From: Pirellulales bacterium
GTDB taxonomy: Bacteria; Planctomycetota; Planctomycetia; Pirellulales; UBA1268
NCBI GenBank assembly: GCA_018401745.1
Contig: JAGYJY010000006.1
Location: forward strand, 62,001-126,000
Length of the DNA stretch: 64,000 nucleotides
Reading direction: 5' to 3'
Under the pieces are notes generated by a model. That model saw only the letters and a list, made by a program, of their open reading frames with translations. It was not told the origin of the DNA and did not search any database. Of the stretch, positions 30,089 to 41,976 are shown piece after piece (the first letter of the stretch is position 1; each line of letters opens with the position of its first letter). The position numbers and the translations under genes are program-made.

Positions 30089-31138
30089 TCAGCCAGCCGG
30101 CCACCGCGGCTGATCTCGGGTGATGCAGTGCACCGCCCCGCGGCCCCAAACGAGGTCACGGCAGTCAACCGGCTCGATGGAACGGCCTGGAAAACAGCCT
30201 GCAATCGTGCGGAGGGCCGGCTCATCGGCCGGATCTCCAAACACGGGCACCAGCACGGCAGCGCTCGTGACCAGAAAGTTGAGCGAGCTGGCCGGCAGCT
30301 GCACACCGTGCCGGCAGAACCGCCGCGGCAGGTCGACCGGGACCACCTCCAACGGCCGGCCCGCGGCATCTCGTGCCGCCGCCAGGATCGACAGGTTTTG
30401 CGTGAGCGAGCCGTGATTGGGGTCGAGCGGATCGGGCTGGCGAGCCGCGAGCACACGCCCCGGGGCCACGAAACGGGCCAGCTGGTCGATATGGCCGTCG
30501 GTGTCGTCGCCGGCAAGGTCTCCGACCGTCCAGATCACCCGCTCGATCGCCAGGGAGTCGCCCAGCTGCTGCTCAATCTCTTCAGCCGACCTGCCCGGAT
30601 TGCGGCGTTCGTCCACCACGCACAGACGATTCGCCAGCAGCGTGCCCGCGCCGTCGGTGTCGATCGCGCCCCCCTCGAGGACAAGCGATGGCGAAAACAC
30701 CCGCATCCCCAGCGATGTGGCGATTCGCCCGCCGAGGGCGGCATCGTCGTCCCAGGGAGGATACTTCCCACCCCAGGCGTTGTAGCCGAAAGCCACCGCC
30801 GCCGGTGGCAGCGTCTCACGGCCAGGCTGGGCGGAGAGAAAGACTGGGCCCGAATCACGAAGCCAGGAGTCGTTTGTCGGCAGCTCCACCAGCGAAACGC
30901 CTTCGACATCCCCGACCATCCGCCGCGCCTCGGCCAGCGGCTCGCCTGCGGCGACGATCTTCACTGGCTGCCCCGTGGCCGCAATCCGCCGGGCCACCCC
31001 GGCAAACACCTCCGGGATGGGCTCAAAGTGCCCTGGCCAGGTGGCCAGCCGGTGCGGCCACGACAGCCAGACCGCCTCCTGTGGCTCCCATTCAGCAGCC
31101 AGCCTGTAGCCGAGCGATGCCGGCGTTTCCAACAGCAT
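30089..31138 (-). CDS. aguA: Agmatine deiminase
   Basis: This encodes 349 residues from the ATG at 31138, two bases after the aguB stop; a GTG at 31153 would overlap aguB. Family landmarks are AAEWEPQEAVWLSWPH at the N-terminus, NDSWLRDSGPVF, EGGAIDTDGAGTLL, TDGHIDQLARFV with the catalytic His and Asp, and the nucleophilic Cys in GAVHCITRDQP at the C-terminus. The enzyme hydrolyses agmatine to N-carbamoylputrescine and ammonia; the next step is done by the adjacent aguB product. The gene order glyA-aguB-aguA is compact and on one strand. Confidence 0.92.
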   Translation of the reverse strand: MLLETPASLGYRLAAEWEPQEAVWLSWPHRLATWPGHFEPIPEVFAGVARRIAATGQPVKIVAAGEPLAEARRMVGDVEGVSLVELPTNDSWLRDSGPVFLSAQPGRETLPPAAVAFGYNAWGGKYPPWDDDAALGGRIATSLGMRVFSPSLVLEGGAIDTDGAGTLLANRLCVVDERRNPGRSAEEIEQQLGDSLAIERVIWTVGDLAGDDTDGHIDQLARFVAPGRVLAARQPDPLDPNHGSLTQNLSILAAARDAAGRPLEVVPVDLPRRFCRHGVQLPASSLNFLVTSAAVLVPVFGDPADEPALRTIAGCFPGRSIEPVDCRDLVWGRGAVHCITRDQPRWPAG

Positions 31139-31140
31139 GC

Positions 31141-32040
31141 TCACTGCCCCCACCGGGAGAGCAGCCCGCCGTAGGCGTCGATTCGCCGGTCACGAAAAAA
31201 GGGCCACCGCGTCCGCGACCATTCGATCCGCGCGAGGTCGCATTCCACCACGATCACCTGCGGCTGATCATGCGTTGCCTTGGCCAGCAGCTCACCGCTG
31301 GGGGCGTACACCACGCTCGCTCCCCAGAATCGCAGCGGACCCTCGCGGCCGGTGCGGTTGACCGCCACGACAAACACGCCGTTGGCAATCGCGTGGCTCC
31401 TGAGCATCGTGTCCCACGACTCATACTGGGCTGCGTGGAGGTCTTCCTCGCCATCGAGCCAGCCGATGGCCGTGGGATAAAAGAGCGTCTCCGCCCCTGC
31501 CATCGCCGTCAGCCTGGCGGCCTCGGGATACCACTGATCCCAGCAGACGAGCGGGCCCACGGCCAGCCGGCTGGTTGCAATCGAGCAGAAACCGGTGTCG
31601 CCAGGGGTGAAGAAAAACTTCTCGTAGTAGTGTGGGTCATCAGGGATGTGCATCTTGCGGTAGGTGCCCGCCAGCTGCCCGTCGGCCTCGAGCACGACCG
31701 CCGTGTTGTGAAAGAGCCCGTGGGCCCGTCGCTCAAACACACTCCCCACGAGCACCACACCATGCTGCCGGGCAGCGACGGAGAGCTGCTGCGTCAGCGG
31801 CCCCGGCACGCTCTCGGCCTCCTCGAAGCGGGCATGGTCTTCCGCCTGGCAGGGATACTCCCCGGCGAAGAGTTCCTGCAGGCAGACAAGCTCCGCACCA
31901 GCTGCCGCCGCCTCGGCGATTCCTGCCAGGGCCTGCCGCACGTTGGCTTCGCGGTCGGCCGTGCAGGCTGACTGGACAAGGCCCATTCGGACCACACGGC
32001 TCTGGCCAGCCTGGGGCGACAACGCTCCAGTGGGGTTCAT
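31141..32040 (-). CDS. aguB: N-carbamoylputrescine amidase
   Basis: This encodes 299 residues of the nitrilase superfamily. The catalytic Glu is in [13 protein letters not shown], Lys in [18 protein letters not shown], and Cys in [16 protein letters not shown]. The [14 protein letters not shown] stretch is typical of AguB. It hydrolyses N-carbamoylputrescine to putrescine, CO2 and ammonia. The start codon overlaps the glyA stop by four bases (ATGA), so translation is probably coupled. Together with aguA this gives a complete two-step agmatine-to-putrescine route. Confidence 0.94.
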   Translation of the reverse strand: MNPTGALSPQAGQSRVVRMGLVQSACTADREANVRQALAGIAEAAAAGAELVCLQELFAGEYPCQAEDHARFEEAESVPGPLTQQLSVAARQHGVVLVGSVFERRAHGLFHNTAVVLEADGQLAGTYRKMHIPDDPHYYEKFFFTPGDTGFCSIATSRLAVGPLVCWDQWYPEAARLTAMAGAETLFYPTAIGWLDGEEDLHAAQYESWDTMLRSHAIANGVFVVAVNRTGREGPLRFWGASVVYAPSGELLAKATHDQPQVIVVECDLARIEWSRTRWPFFRDRRIDAYGGLLSRWGQ

Positions 32041-33332
32041 TGCTCAACCGCTTCCAGGCCCGCCTCGAGCCTGGCTGCCGGCACCGGAAACTGATCGGCC
32101 ATCTCCACAACCTCCCGCTTGGTTGCAGCCAGCACCGCCTCTTCCTCGGGAGCGGCGAGCACGGCCAGAATCCAGCGGGCGATCTGCCGCATCTCGTCTG
32201 TTCCCATGCCGCGGGTGGTCAGGGCGGGCGTGCCAAGACGAATGCCCGAAGGATCCATCGGCTTCCGCTCATCGAAGGGGATCATGTTCTTGTTGCAGGT
32301 GATCCCGCAGCGATCGAGGGCTGCCTCGGCGAGCTTGCCGCCCAGGCCAGCCGGCGTCACATCGACAAGCACCAGGTGGTTGTCGGTGCCGCCGCTGACG
32401 ATCTGCAGGCCCCCCTCACGCAGGCTCTCTGCCAGCACGCGAGCGTTGGCCACGACCTGCTGGGCATACTCGCGAAACTCCGGCTTGAGCGCCTCGCCAA
32501 AGGCCACCGCTTTTCCGGCGATCACATGCTCAAGCGGTCCGCCCTGCGTGCCCGGAAAGACCGAGCGGTCGAGATCCTTGGCGTGCTCGGCCCTGCACAT
32601 GGCGATGCCACCGCGAGGCCCACGCAGCGTCTTGTGCGTCGTGCTGGTGACAAAGTCGGCGACCGGCACCGGATTGTCGTGGATGCCCGCAGCGACGAGG
32701 CCCGCATAGTGGGCCATGTCGACCATCAGCTTGGCACCGACTTCACGGGCGATTTCAGCAAACGTTCCGTGGGGGATCTCACGGGGATAGGCGCTGGCCC
32801 CCGCGATGATCAACTTCGGACGGTGTTCGCGGGCGAGGCTCGCCACCTGATCAAAGTCGAGCAGATTGTCGCCCCGCCGCACCCCATAGTGAACGAAGTT
32901 GTAGAGGATGCCCGAGGCGTTGAGCTTCATCCCGTGGGTGAGATGCCCGCCGTGGGCGAGGTCGAAGGCGAGCACGGTGTCGCCGGGATTGATGGCGGCC
33001 AGATAGACCGCCGAATTGGCCTGGCTGCCGGAATGGGGCTGGACGTTGGCATGGTCGGCGCCAAAGAGCTGCTTCGCTCGGTCGCGGGCGATGTTCTCGA
33101 CCACGTCGACATGCTCGCAGCCGCCGTAATAGCGGCGGCCTGGGTAGCCTTCGGCGTATTTGTTGGTGAGCACGCTTCCCACGGCCTGCATCACGGCGGC
33201 ACTGGTGAAGTTCTCGCTGGCAATCATTTCGAGGCCCTCCCGCTGACGGGTCGCCTCGGCCGTGACGGCCGCCCACACCTCAGGGTCATCCTGTCGGAGA
33301 ATGTTGAGAACGTCGGTTTGCTCGGAATCCAC
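32037..33332 (-). CDS. glyA: Serine hydroxymethyltransferase
   Basis: This encodes 431 residues. I chose the GTG at 33332 because AGGAG lies 10 bases upstream and the protein then starts just before the conserved region; the longer frame is not protein-like. Landmarks are [40 protein letters not shown], and [19 protein letters not shown]. The PLP lysine is in [14 protein letters not shown]. The enzyme interconverts serine and glycine with tetrahydrofolate. The glycine cleavage P-protein gene lies about 1 kb away. The leader contains two hairpins, one enclosing the ribosome-binding site. Confidence 0.96.
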   Translation of the reverse strand: MDSEQTDVLNILRQDDPEVWAAVTAEATRQREGLEMIASENFTSAAVMQAVGSVLTNKYAEGYPGRRYYGGCEHVDVVENIARDRAKQLFGADHANVQPHSGSQANSAVYLAAINPGDTVLAFDLAHGGHLTHGMKLNASGILYNFVHYGVRRGDNLLDFDQVASLAREHRPKLIIAGASAYPREIPHGTFAEIAREVGAKLMVDMAHYAGLVAAGIHDNPVPVADFVTSTTHKTLRGPRGGIAMCRAEHAKDLDRSVFPGTQGGPLEHVIAGKAVAFGEALKPEFREYAQQVVANARVLAESLREGGLQIVSGGTDNHLVLVDVTPAGLGGKLAEAALDRCGITCNKNMIPFDERKPMDPSGIRLGTPALTTRGMGTDEMRQIARWILAVLAAPEEEAVLAATKREVVEMADQFPVPAARLEAGLEAVEQ

Positions 33333-33342
33333 GTTTCGGTCA

Positions 33343-33379
33343 CTCCTTTTTGAGGAGGGCTTTCCACTTCTGGAAGCCC
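33343..33379 (-). promoter_or_regulatory. glyA leader hairpins, one sequestering the ribosome site
   Basis: Reading the minus strand, a 9-bp hairpin with one bulge and a 4-base loop (33379-33357) is followed at once by CTCCT-caaaa-AGGAG (33357-33343). The right arm of the second hairpin is the glyA Shine-Dalgarno sequence. This could control translation, but I cannot match it to a known riboswitch. Confidence 0.4.
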
Positions 33380-33604
33380 ACCTGGGGATAGCACGACAGG
33401 GGTTGCCTACACCTGCATCAATGATTGTCGAAGCCGCCGACCAGAGCGTCAACACAGTGGCGTCAGCTGCGGCTTCGCACGCTCGCCACGTCCACAGAGC
33501 AATTGAAAGAGCTTTTGAAGTAGCATGGCGCGATGTCGTGAGGGCACCTCGTCATCCCTCCGCGTTTCGCGGCCGCCGTTCGCTTTTTCACCTCCAAGGC
33601 CACC

Positions 33605-34192
33605 ATGCAACCCCACGCCCCCTCCCCTGCTGCCCTCCGCCACAAACTTCCTCGCATGACGCAGCTGATGGGGCTGACCCGCTGGTTCAGCGTGGTGGTG
33701 GTGTTTTCATCGCTGGTTGGAGCCCTGCTGATGTTTGTGATCGGCGCCACCAACACCGGTGAGGCCGTGCTGCACTACCTGGAGGTGATGCCGGCGCTGG
33801 AGCTGATCGCCGACGACGTCCCAGCGGCCGGCAAGGCCAGCCCGCGGACCGCTGCCAACCTGCAGCTGCTGGAGTCGCTCGACAACGGCCTCACGGGCCT
33901 CACCTTTCTCTACTTCGCCTACGGCATCTATTCGCTGTTTCTCACCAACACCAACTCGATGGCCGAGGCGCCCCGCTGGTTGAAGGTGGAGAACATTGCA
34001 TCGCTGAAGAAAACGCTGATGGAAGTGGTGGCCGTGCTCCTGGCGATCATGTTTGTGCGGGTGCTGGCTGAGAAGATCCTCACCGGCGACCTGCACTGGG
34101 AGATTCTCACGATCCCGCTCTCCATCACTTCGATTGCCCTGGCCACACGGCTGATGTTCAACGATGGCTCTGTCTCGTCGGCGGTCAAGTAG
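33605..34192 (+). CDS. UPF0114 (YqhA family) membrane protein
   Basis: This encodes 195 residues. AAGG lies before the ATG at 33605. The family pattern is clear: RWFSVVVVFSSLVGALLMFVIG (helix 1), ESLDNGLTGLTFLYFAYGIYSLF (helix 2), WLKVENIASLKKTLMEVVAVLLAIMFV (helix 3) and a final hydrophobic segment near 170. The family's role is unknown. It is divergent from glyA across 272 bases and convergent with gcvP, 33 bases away. Confidence 0.88.
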   Translation: MQPHAPSPAALRHKLPRMTQLMGLTRWFSVVVVFSSLVGALLMFVIGATNTGEAVLHYLEVMPALELIADDVPAAGKASPRTAANLQLLESLDNGLTGLTFLYFAYGIYSLFLTNTNSMAEAPRWLKVENIASLKKTLMEVVAVLLAIMFVRVLAEKILTGDLHWEILTIPLSITSIALATRLMFNDGSVSSAVK

Positions 34193-34225
34193 GCCGCCTG
34201 CGACCAGGCCTCCGCAGCTGCCTGC

Positions 34226-37165
<2,940 letters not shown>

Positions 37166-37228
37166 CAGGAGGGCTCCAATGCAAATACAACCGCTTAGGG
37201 TGGCACCTAGGGCGGCGTCGGCGGGAGC

Positions 37229-37390
37229 CCTGTTGTCCTGGTACCTGAGAGATTCGCCCCGAGCTCCAGCCCGGGGGTTGCCCCTTCGGTGGGCACTGGC
37301 AACCTGCCAGCACCACTCTCCAACAGCGCTATGTCGGTCAGTACTTTTGCCTGAGCGTTCGGCCTTCGGCGGTCTTTCGACTCTCTCCTG
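37229..37390 (-). ncRNA. Tandem glycine riboswitch upstream of gcvP
   Basis: On the minus strand two gcvT-type aptamers follow each other. Aptamer 1 (about 37390-37319) opens GGAGAGAG, contains GACCGCCGAAGG and CTCAGGCAAAAGTACTGAC, and ends GGAGAG. Aptamer 2 (about 37322-37229) contains CCACCGAAGGGGCAA and ends GAATCTCTCAGGTACCAGGA. These are the conserved core elements of the known tandem glycine riboswitch. The glycine-binding pair normally switches on glycine cleavage genes, and gcvP follows directly. No obvious intrinsic terminator follows, so translational or Rho-dependent control is possible. Confidence 0.93.
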
Positions 37391-37447
37391 ACTTCACACC
37401 AGTCTAGGAATCCCCACCCCCGCCGGCAACGCAGCCGCCAAACAAAA

Positions 37448-37640
37448 CGGGACGGGTCCGCGGGTGCCGAAGGCCCTCGGCTACGCCGAGGCCGCTCCGC
37501 GGCCCGTGGACCCGTCCCGCTTGCACCGCCGCCCCGGCCGCAGACCGCCGCGCAGCGTGCCAAGAACGGGACGGGTCCGCGGGTGCCGAAGGCACCTCGC
37601 CTGCGGCGAGGCCGCTCCGCGGCCCGTGGACCCGTCCCGC
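37448..37640. repeat. Two tandem copies of a palindromic element (period 119 bp)
   Basis: Copies at 37448-37520 and 37567-37640 each read ACGGGACGGGTCCGCGGG, an inner hairpin (GCCTCGG.. / GCGAGG type), then CCCGTGGACCCGTCCCG. The outer arms are nearly perfect inverted repeats. The inter-copy segments (CTTGC..CCGGCCGCAGACCGCCGCG) also repeat. The loop arms differ but keep their pairing (CCTCGGCTACGCCGAGG against CCTCGCCTGCGGCGAGG), which suggests a conserved structure. No protein is convincingly encoded. Confidence 0.75.
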
Positions 37641-37708
37641 TTGCCCGCTCCCCCGGCCGCAGACCGCCGCGAAGCGGCGGACAGGCCGACCTTAAAACCG
37701 TAAGCGAG

Positions 37709-37838
37709 GGGTGAGCCCGGGCCGAATGAGCCGGCCTTGCAGTCGAGCGCAGCCCGGAGGGCGAAAGCGAGAATGCACGAGTGAGCGAAGCCAGGATGGC
37801 GAAGCGAACGCTCGGCGAATCGGCCTGGGCTCACCCCG
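37709..37838. repeat. 130-bp element bounded by 18-bp inverted repeats
   Basis: GGGGTGAGCCCGGGCCGA at 37709-37726 is matched with one mismatch by the complement at 37821-37838. The 94 bases between are rich in GCGAA/GAGCGAA motifs. No reading frame is protein-like. It could be a MITE-like remnant or a structured RNA. Apart from this and the tandem repeats, I see nothing between 37400 and 37959. Confidence 0.5.
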
Positions 37839-37959
37839 AGCGACCCACCCGCTGAGGCCGCCGTCCCCCCGTTCGCACATCGGCATCAGCCCGACGGGCT
37901 ATCTTCTCAGCTTGGAAGCAGTGGCAAATCGTCAACAGAGATACCCAGCATCTGCATCA

Positions 37960-39114
37960 ATGACAGCCGACTTTTCTCACACGCTGCTTGCGGAGCTCGT
38001 TGCCATCAATAGCGTAAACCCGGCCTACGGAGGGCCGGGCGAGGCTGAGGTGGCGGCGTTTCTTCGCGACACGCTGCGGGCCGCTGGGCTTGAGGTCTTC
38101 TCGCAGCCGGTGGAGCCCGGCCGTGAGAACGTGGTCGGCGTGCTGCCGGGCCGTGACCGGACACGTCGGGTGGTGCTCGAGGCCCACATGGACACGGTGG
38201 GCGTCGAGGGCATGACCGTGCCTCCCTTCGAGCCCACGATCCGCGACGGCCGGCTCTCCGGCCGCGGATCCTGCGACACCAAGGGGGGCCTGGCGGCGAT
38301 GCTCGCGGCGGTGCTCGATCTCGCTGCGGCGGGTGAGCCACCGGCGTGTGATGTCTGGCTGGCGGCCGTCGTCGACGAGGAGCATGCCTACCGCGGCGTG
38401 CTCGCGCTGGTTGATGGACTGGCCACCGCCGGCGGCACAACGGCAGCAGCGATCGTAGCGGAGCCGACCGGCCTGCGGATCGTCTCGGCCACTAAGGGTG
38501 TGCTGCGGCTTCGCATCCACTTTGCCGGCAGGGCCGCCCACTCGTCAAAGCCCTGGCTCGGCGTGAGTGCCATTACGGCCGCAGCCAGACTCGTGCTTGC
38601 CCTCGACCAGCGGCATGCCGAACTGGCCGAGGCTGCCGGCCATCCGCTGCTCGGCCCGGCCACCGGATCGGTCGGGCTGATTCGCGGCGGGGTGCAGGTC
38701 AACATTGTGCCGGAACGCTGCGAGCTGGCAGTCGACCGCCGGCTGCTGCCTGGCGAAGAGGCTGACTCGGTTCTCTCGGCCTACCGCGACCTCGCCGAGT
38801 CCACCGCCGCCGCCTGCGGCGCGACGGCCACGGTGCAAACGCTGCTCCTCGATGAAACCCTGGAGACGCCGCTCGACGCGGCGGTGGTGCGGGTCGCCGG
38901 AGCGGTCTGTGAAACGCTCGGCCTGCCAGCTGAAGCGATCGGCGTGCCCTACGGCAGCGACGCGAGCAAGCTCTCGCGACGGGCCGGCGTGCCCTCGATC
39001 GTGTTTGGCCCGGGCAGCATCGACCAGGCCCACGCCGCAGAGGAGTCGGTGCCCTTGGAGGAGGTGACGATTGCGGCCGCCTTCTACCGTGAGTTTCTGT
39101 TGCGTTTCGAGTGA
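37960..39114 (+). CDS. M20 family metallopeptidase (ArgE/DapE/CPG2-like)
   Basis: This encodes 384 residues from the ATG at 37960; the ribosome site is weak, and the upstream open frame crosses the inverted-repeat element. Zinc-ligand motifs are visible: His-Asp in VVLEAHMDTVGVEGM (about 67-81), Asp in GRGSCDTKGGLAAML, catalytic Glu-Glu in AAVVDEEHAYRGVL, and the C-terminal ligand region in GPGSIDQAHAAEESVPLEE. The dimerisation domain (LRLRIHFAGRAAHSSKPWLG) lies between. The family removes acyl or peptide groups from amino acids. The exact substrate cannot be told and the neighbours do not form a biosynthetic operon. Confidence 0.9.
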   Translation: MTADFSHTLLAELVAINSVNPAYGGPGEAEVAAFLRDTLRAAGLEVFSQPVEPGRENVVGVLPGRDRTRRVVLEAHMDTVGVEGMTVPPFEPTIRDGRLSGRGSCDTKGGLAAMLAAVLDLAAAGEPPACDVWLAAVVDEEHAYRGVLALVDGLATAGGTTAAAIVAEPTGLRIVSATKGVLRLRIHFAGRAAHSSKPWLGVSAITAAARLVLALDQRHAELAEAAGHPLLGPATGSVGLIRGGVQVNIVPERCELAVDRRLLPGEEADSVLSAYRDLAESTAAACGATATVQTLLLDETLETPLDAAVVRVAGAVCETLGLPAEAIGVPYGSDASKLSRRAGVPSIVFGPGSIDQAHAAEESVPLEEVTIAAAFYREFLLRFE

Positions 39115-39208
39115 TCGTTGTCGGCCGCCGGTGCATTGCATGGCGATCGATGCCGACCATACCCTGAAGCGAACCGGGGAACCTCAATCGCTCTCAAGGG
39201 AACATTCC

Positions 39209-40165
39209 ATGGATCCGCGAGCCGTCTGGACACGTCGCTCCTTCACACACGCGAGCCTCGCCACGGTGGCCGCGGCCGGTCTTCTTCGCCCCGGGAATGA
39301 AACGGCGGCTGCGGCGGAGCCATCAGCAGCAGACGGCTTTGTCGATGCCCATGTGCATGTCTGGACGCCAGACCTGGATCGCTATCCGCTGGCCGAAGGC
39401 TTCACCCGCGGCGACATGCAGCCGCCGAGCTTCACGGCCGATGAGCTGCTCGCTGCCGCCAGGCCGCTGGGCATCTCGCGGGTTGTGCTGATTCAGATGA
39501 GCTACTACGGCTTTGACAACCGCTACATGCTCGACTGCATGGCCGCGCACCCCGGTGTGTTTGGTGGCGTGGGCATTGTCGATCACGAGCAGCCGGATGT
39601 GGCCGACACGATGCGGGGCATGGCCGTTCGCGGCGTGCGAGGCTTCCGGCTTTACACCAATCGCGAGAAGGCCGAGGCCTGGCAGCACTCCGAGGGCATC
39701 AAGCGGATGTGGACCGCTGGCGCCGAACAGCATCTGGCGATGTGCCTGCTGGCCGATCCCGATGCACTGCCTGCGGTGAAGGCGATGTGCCAGGCGTTTC
39801 CCAACACGCCCGTGGTGATCGACCACTTCGCCCGCATCGGCATGCGTGGGGCAGTCGATCCGCAGCAGCTCGCGATGCTCACCGATCTCGCCCGCTTTCC
39901 CACCGTGCATGTGAAGGTCTCGGCCTTCTACGCCCTGGGCACAAAGGCCCCTCCCTACGACGACCTCGAGCCGATGATCAAAGCGCTCCGCAATGCCTAC
40001 GGTGCCGAGCGGCTGATGTGGGCCTCCGACGGCCCCTTCCAGCTGGCCGAGGGCCAGGGCTACGAGCCGTCGCTGGCTCTGATTCGCGACCGCTGCCCTT
40101 TCCTCAGCAGCCGTGACCGCGACGCCATCCTCCGCGGCACCGCCAGTCGGCTCTTCTTCAGCTGA
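39209..40165 (+). CDS. Tat-exported amidohydrolase family 2 protein
   Basis: This encodes 318 residues; AAGGG lies about 8 bases before the ATG at 39209. A twin-arginine signal (WTRRSFTHASLATVAAAG) starts the protein. The TIM-barrel amidohydrolase motif is FVDAHVHVWTPDLDRYPLAEG. Later family residues are VVIDHFARIGMRG and LMWASDGPFQLAEGQGYEPS, the latter with the conserved Asp near the C-terminus. Relatives include predicted lactone hydrolases and decarboxylases. The substrate is unknown. Tat export implies folding with a metal in the cytoplasm before transport. Confidence 0.88.
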   Translation: MDPRAVWTRRSFTHASLATVAAAGLLRPGNETAAAAEPSAADGFVDAHVHVWTPDLDRYPLAEGFTRGDMQPPSFTADELLAAARPLGISRVVLIQMSYYGFDNRYMLDCMAAHPGVFGGVGIVDHEQPDVADTMRGMAVRGVRGFRLYTNREKAEAWQHSEGIKRMWTAGAEQHLAMCLLADPDALPAVKAMCQAFPNTPVVIDHFARIGMRGAVDPQQLAMLTDLARFPTVHVKVSAFYALGTKAPPYDDLEPMIKALRNAYGAERLMWASDGPFQLAEGQGYEPSLALIRDRCPFLSSRDRDAILRGTASRLFFS

Positions 40166-40189
40166 CGCATCCTCGTGGAGGGCTGGCCT

Positions 40190-41858
40190 TCAGCCGGCGC
40201 GGGTGATGGTCACGGGTGAGCGGAGCTGCTGCTGCTCTTCGGCTGGCAGTTCGGCGACGTCGCTGTCGTCTTGATACGCCGCCCGCAGCCGCTCGAGTTC
40301 GACCTTCATCGTCGCAATCTCGTCGGCGTAGTCGGCATGCTCGTAGAGATTCTGCAGTTCGTCCGGGTCGGTCTCGAGGTCGTAAAACTCCCACTCGTCA
40401 AACTGATAGAAGTGGATCAGTTTGTAGCGGTCGTTGCGGACGCCGTAGTGCCGCGGCACCATGTGCACGCTCGGATACTCGTAGTAGTGGTAGTAGATGC
40501 TCTCCCGCCAGTCGGCGGGCGATGTCGCCAGCCAGCAGCGGCACGAGCGAGCGGCCCTGCATGTCGGCCGGAATCTCAGCCCCGGCCATCTCCAGGAAGG
40601 TCTCGGCGTAGTCGAGGTTTTGCACGAGGTCTTCGTTGACGCTGCCGGCCTCAGCGACGCCCGGCCACTTCACGATCAGCGGCATCTTCAGCGATTCTTC
40701 ATACATCCACCGCTTGTCGTACCAGCCGTGGTCGCCAATATAAAAGCCCTGATCGGAGGAGTAGATCACCACCGTGTTGTCGGAGAGGCCGAGCTCCTCG
40801 AGCGTCTTGATCAGCGTGCCGACGCTCTCATCCACGCCCCGCACACACCGCAGGTAGTTCTTCACATACCGCTGATACTTCCAGCGGACGAGGCCGTCGG
40901 CGGTGAGCCCGGCCTCGTGGAAGGCGTCGTCACGCGGTCCGTAGAAGGCCCGCCAGGCGGCCAGCTGCTCAGGTGACATCCGCTGCATGGTGCGCCAGGC
41001 CGAGCGATCGGTGCCCCCCTCCGCGGCATCGGCATCGAAGTCGGGCGTGAGATCGACAAAGAGGTCGAAGTTGAGATGCATGTGGCGGTCGATCTCAAGC
41101 TCCTGAAACCTGGCCGGCGGGGCGTTGTCGTGCCACTTATCAAAGAGCGTGTTGGGCTCGGGCATCTGCATGTCGTCGTAGAGCGAGAGGTGCCGCAGGG
41201 CGGGCATCCAGTTGCGGTGCGGAGCCTTGTGCTGGACCATCAGCATGAAGGGCTTGGAACCGTCGCGGCCCTCCCTCAGCCACTCAACCGCCAGGTCGGT
41301 GACCACGTCGGTGCAGTGGCCCTCCACGCGCACACGGCCCTCGGGCGTGATCAGGTCGGGGTTGTAGTAGAGCCCCTGCCCCGGCAAGACCTTCCAGTCG
41401 TCGTAGCCCTGCGGCTTCCCCTGCAGATGCGACTTGCCGTAGAGCGCCGTCGTGTAGCCGGCCTGCTGAAGCAGCTTGGGAAACGTCTGCTGATTCCAGT
41501 CAAAGGAGTTGCCGTTGTTCATGAAGCCGTTCTTGTGGCTGTGCTTGCCGGTCTGAATCACGGCACGGCTCGGGCCGCAGATCGAGTTGGTGCAGAAGCT
41601 GTTGCGAAACAGCATGCCCGACGCCGCCAGGGCGTCGATGTTGGGCGTGGGATTCACCGACTTCAGCCAGCCGTTGTAGGCCCCGATCGCATGCGGGGCA
41701 TGGTCGTCGCTGAAGATAAACACGATGTTGGGCCGAGCGGCCGGCTGAGCGGCAACGGCCGTCGTCGCCGCGGCGAGCAGAAGCAGCCAAGGCAGGATCA
41801 CCACGCCCCGCGCGACTCTGCTGAAAAACCTGCTCTCGCCGTCTGCACATCGCCGCAT
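40190..41858 (-). CDS. Exported type I sulfatase, frame broken once
   Basis: Removing one extra base near 40513 (GDIAR to DWRESIYYHYYEYPS) gives 555 residues. The ATG at 41858 has GGGAG 6 bases upstream. A signal peptide (GVVILPWLLLLAAATTAVAA) precedes RPNIVFIFSDDHAPHAIGAY, whose Asp pair binds calcium. The formylglycine motif CGPSR in NSICGPSRAVIQTGKHSH places the catalytic Cys. Further sites are KAPHRNW and YSSDQGFYIGDHGWYDKRWM. The C-terminal frame contains RNDRYKLIHFYQFDEWEFYD, common in iduronate-2-sulfatase-like enzymes. It removes sulfate from polysaccharides or glycosaminoglycan-like material. It probably belongs to the DUF1549/DUF1501 transcript. Confidence 0.9.
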
Positions 41859-41976
41859 GACCATCTCCCTTCGCCCCCTCGAAGCGGCCCACCTGATGGC
41901 CGCGTGAAACGTCGGAGGATACCCGCGGTGAAAGCCCGCACCAAATCGGCACGAGGCCATGCGTCTCACCGGGCAC

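Noticed and set aside
37441..37959. Short open frames rich in Arg, Pro and Gly in the repeat region
   Set aside because: They arise from palindromic GC-rich repeats, read similarly on both strands, and lack ribosome sites.
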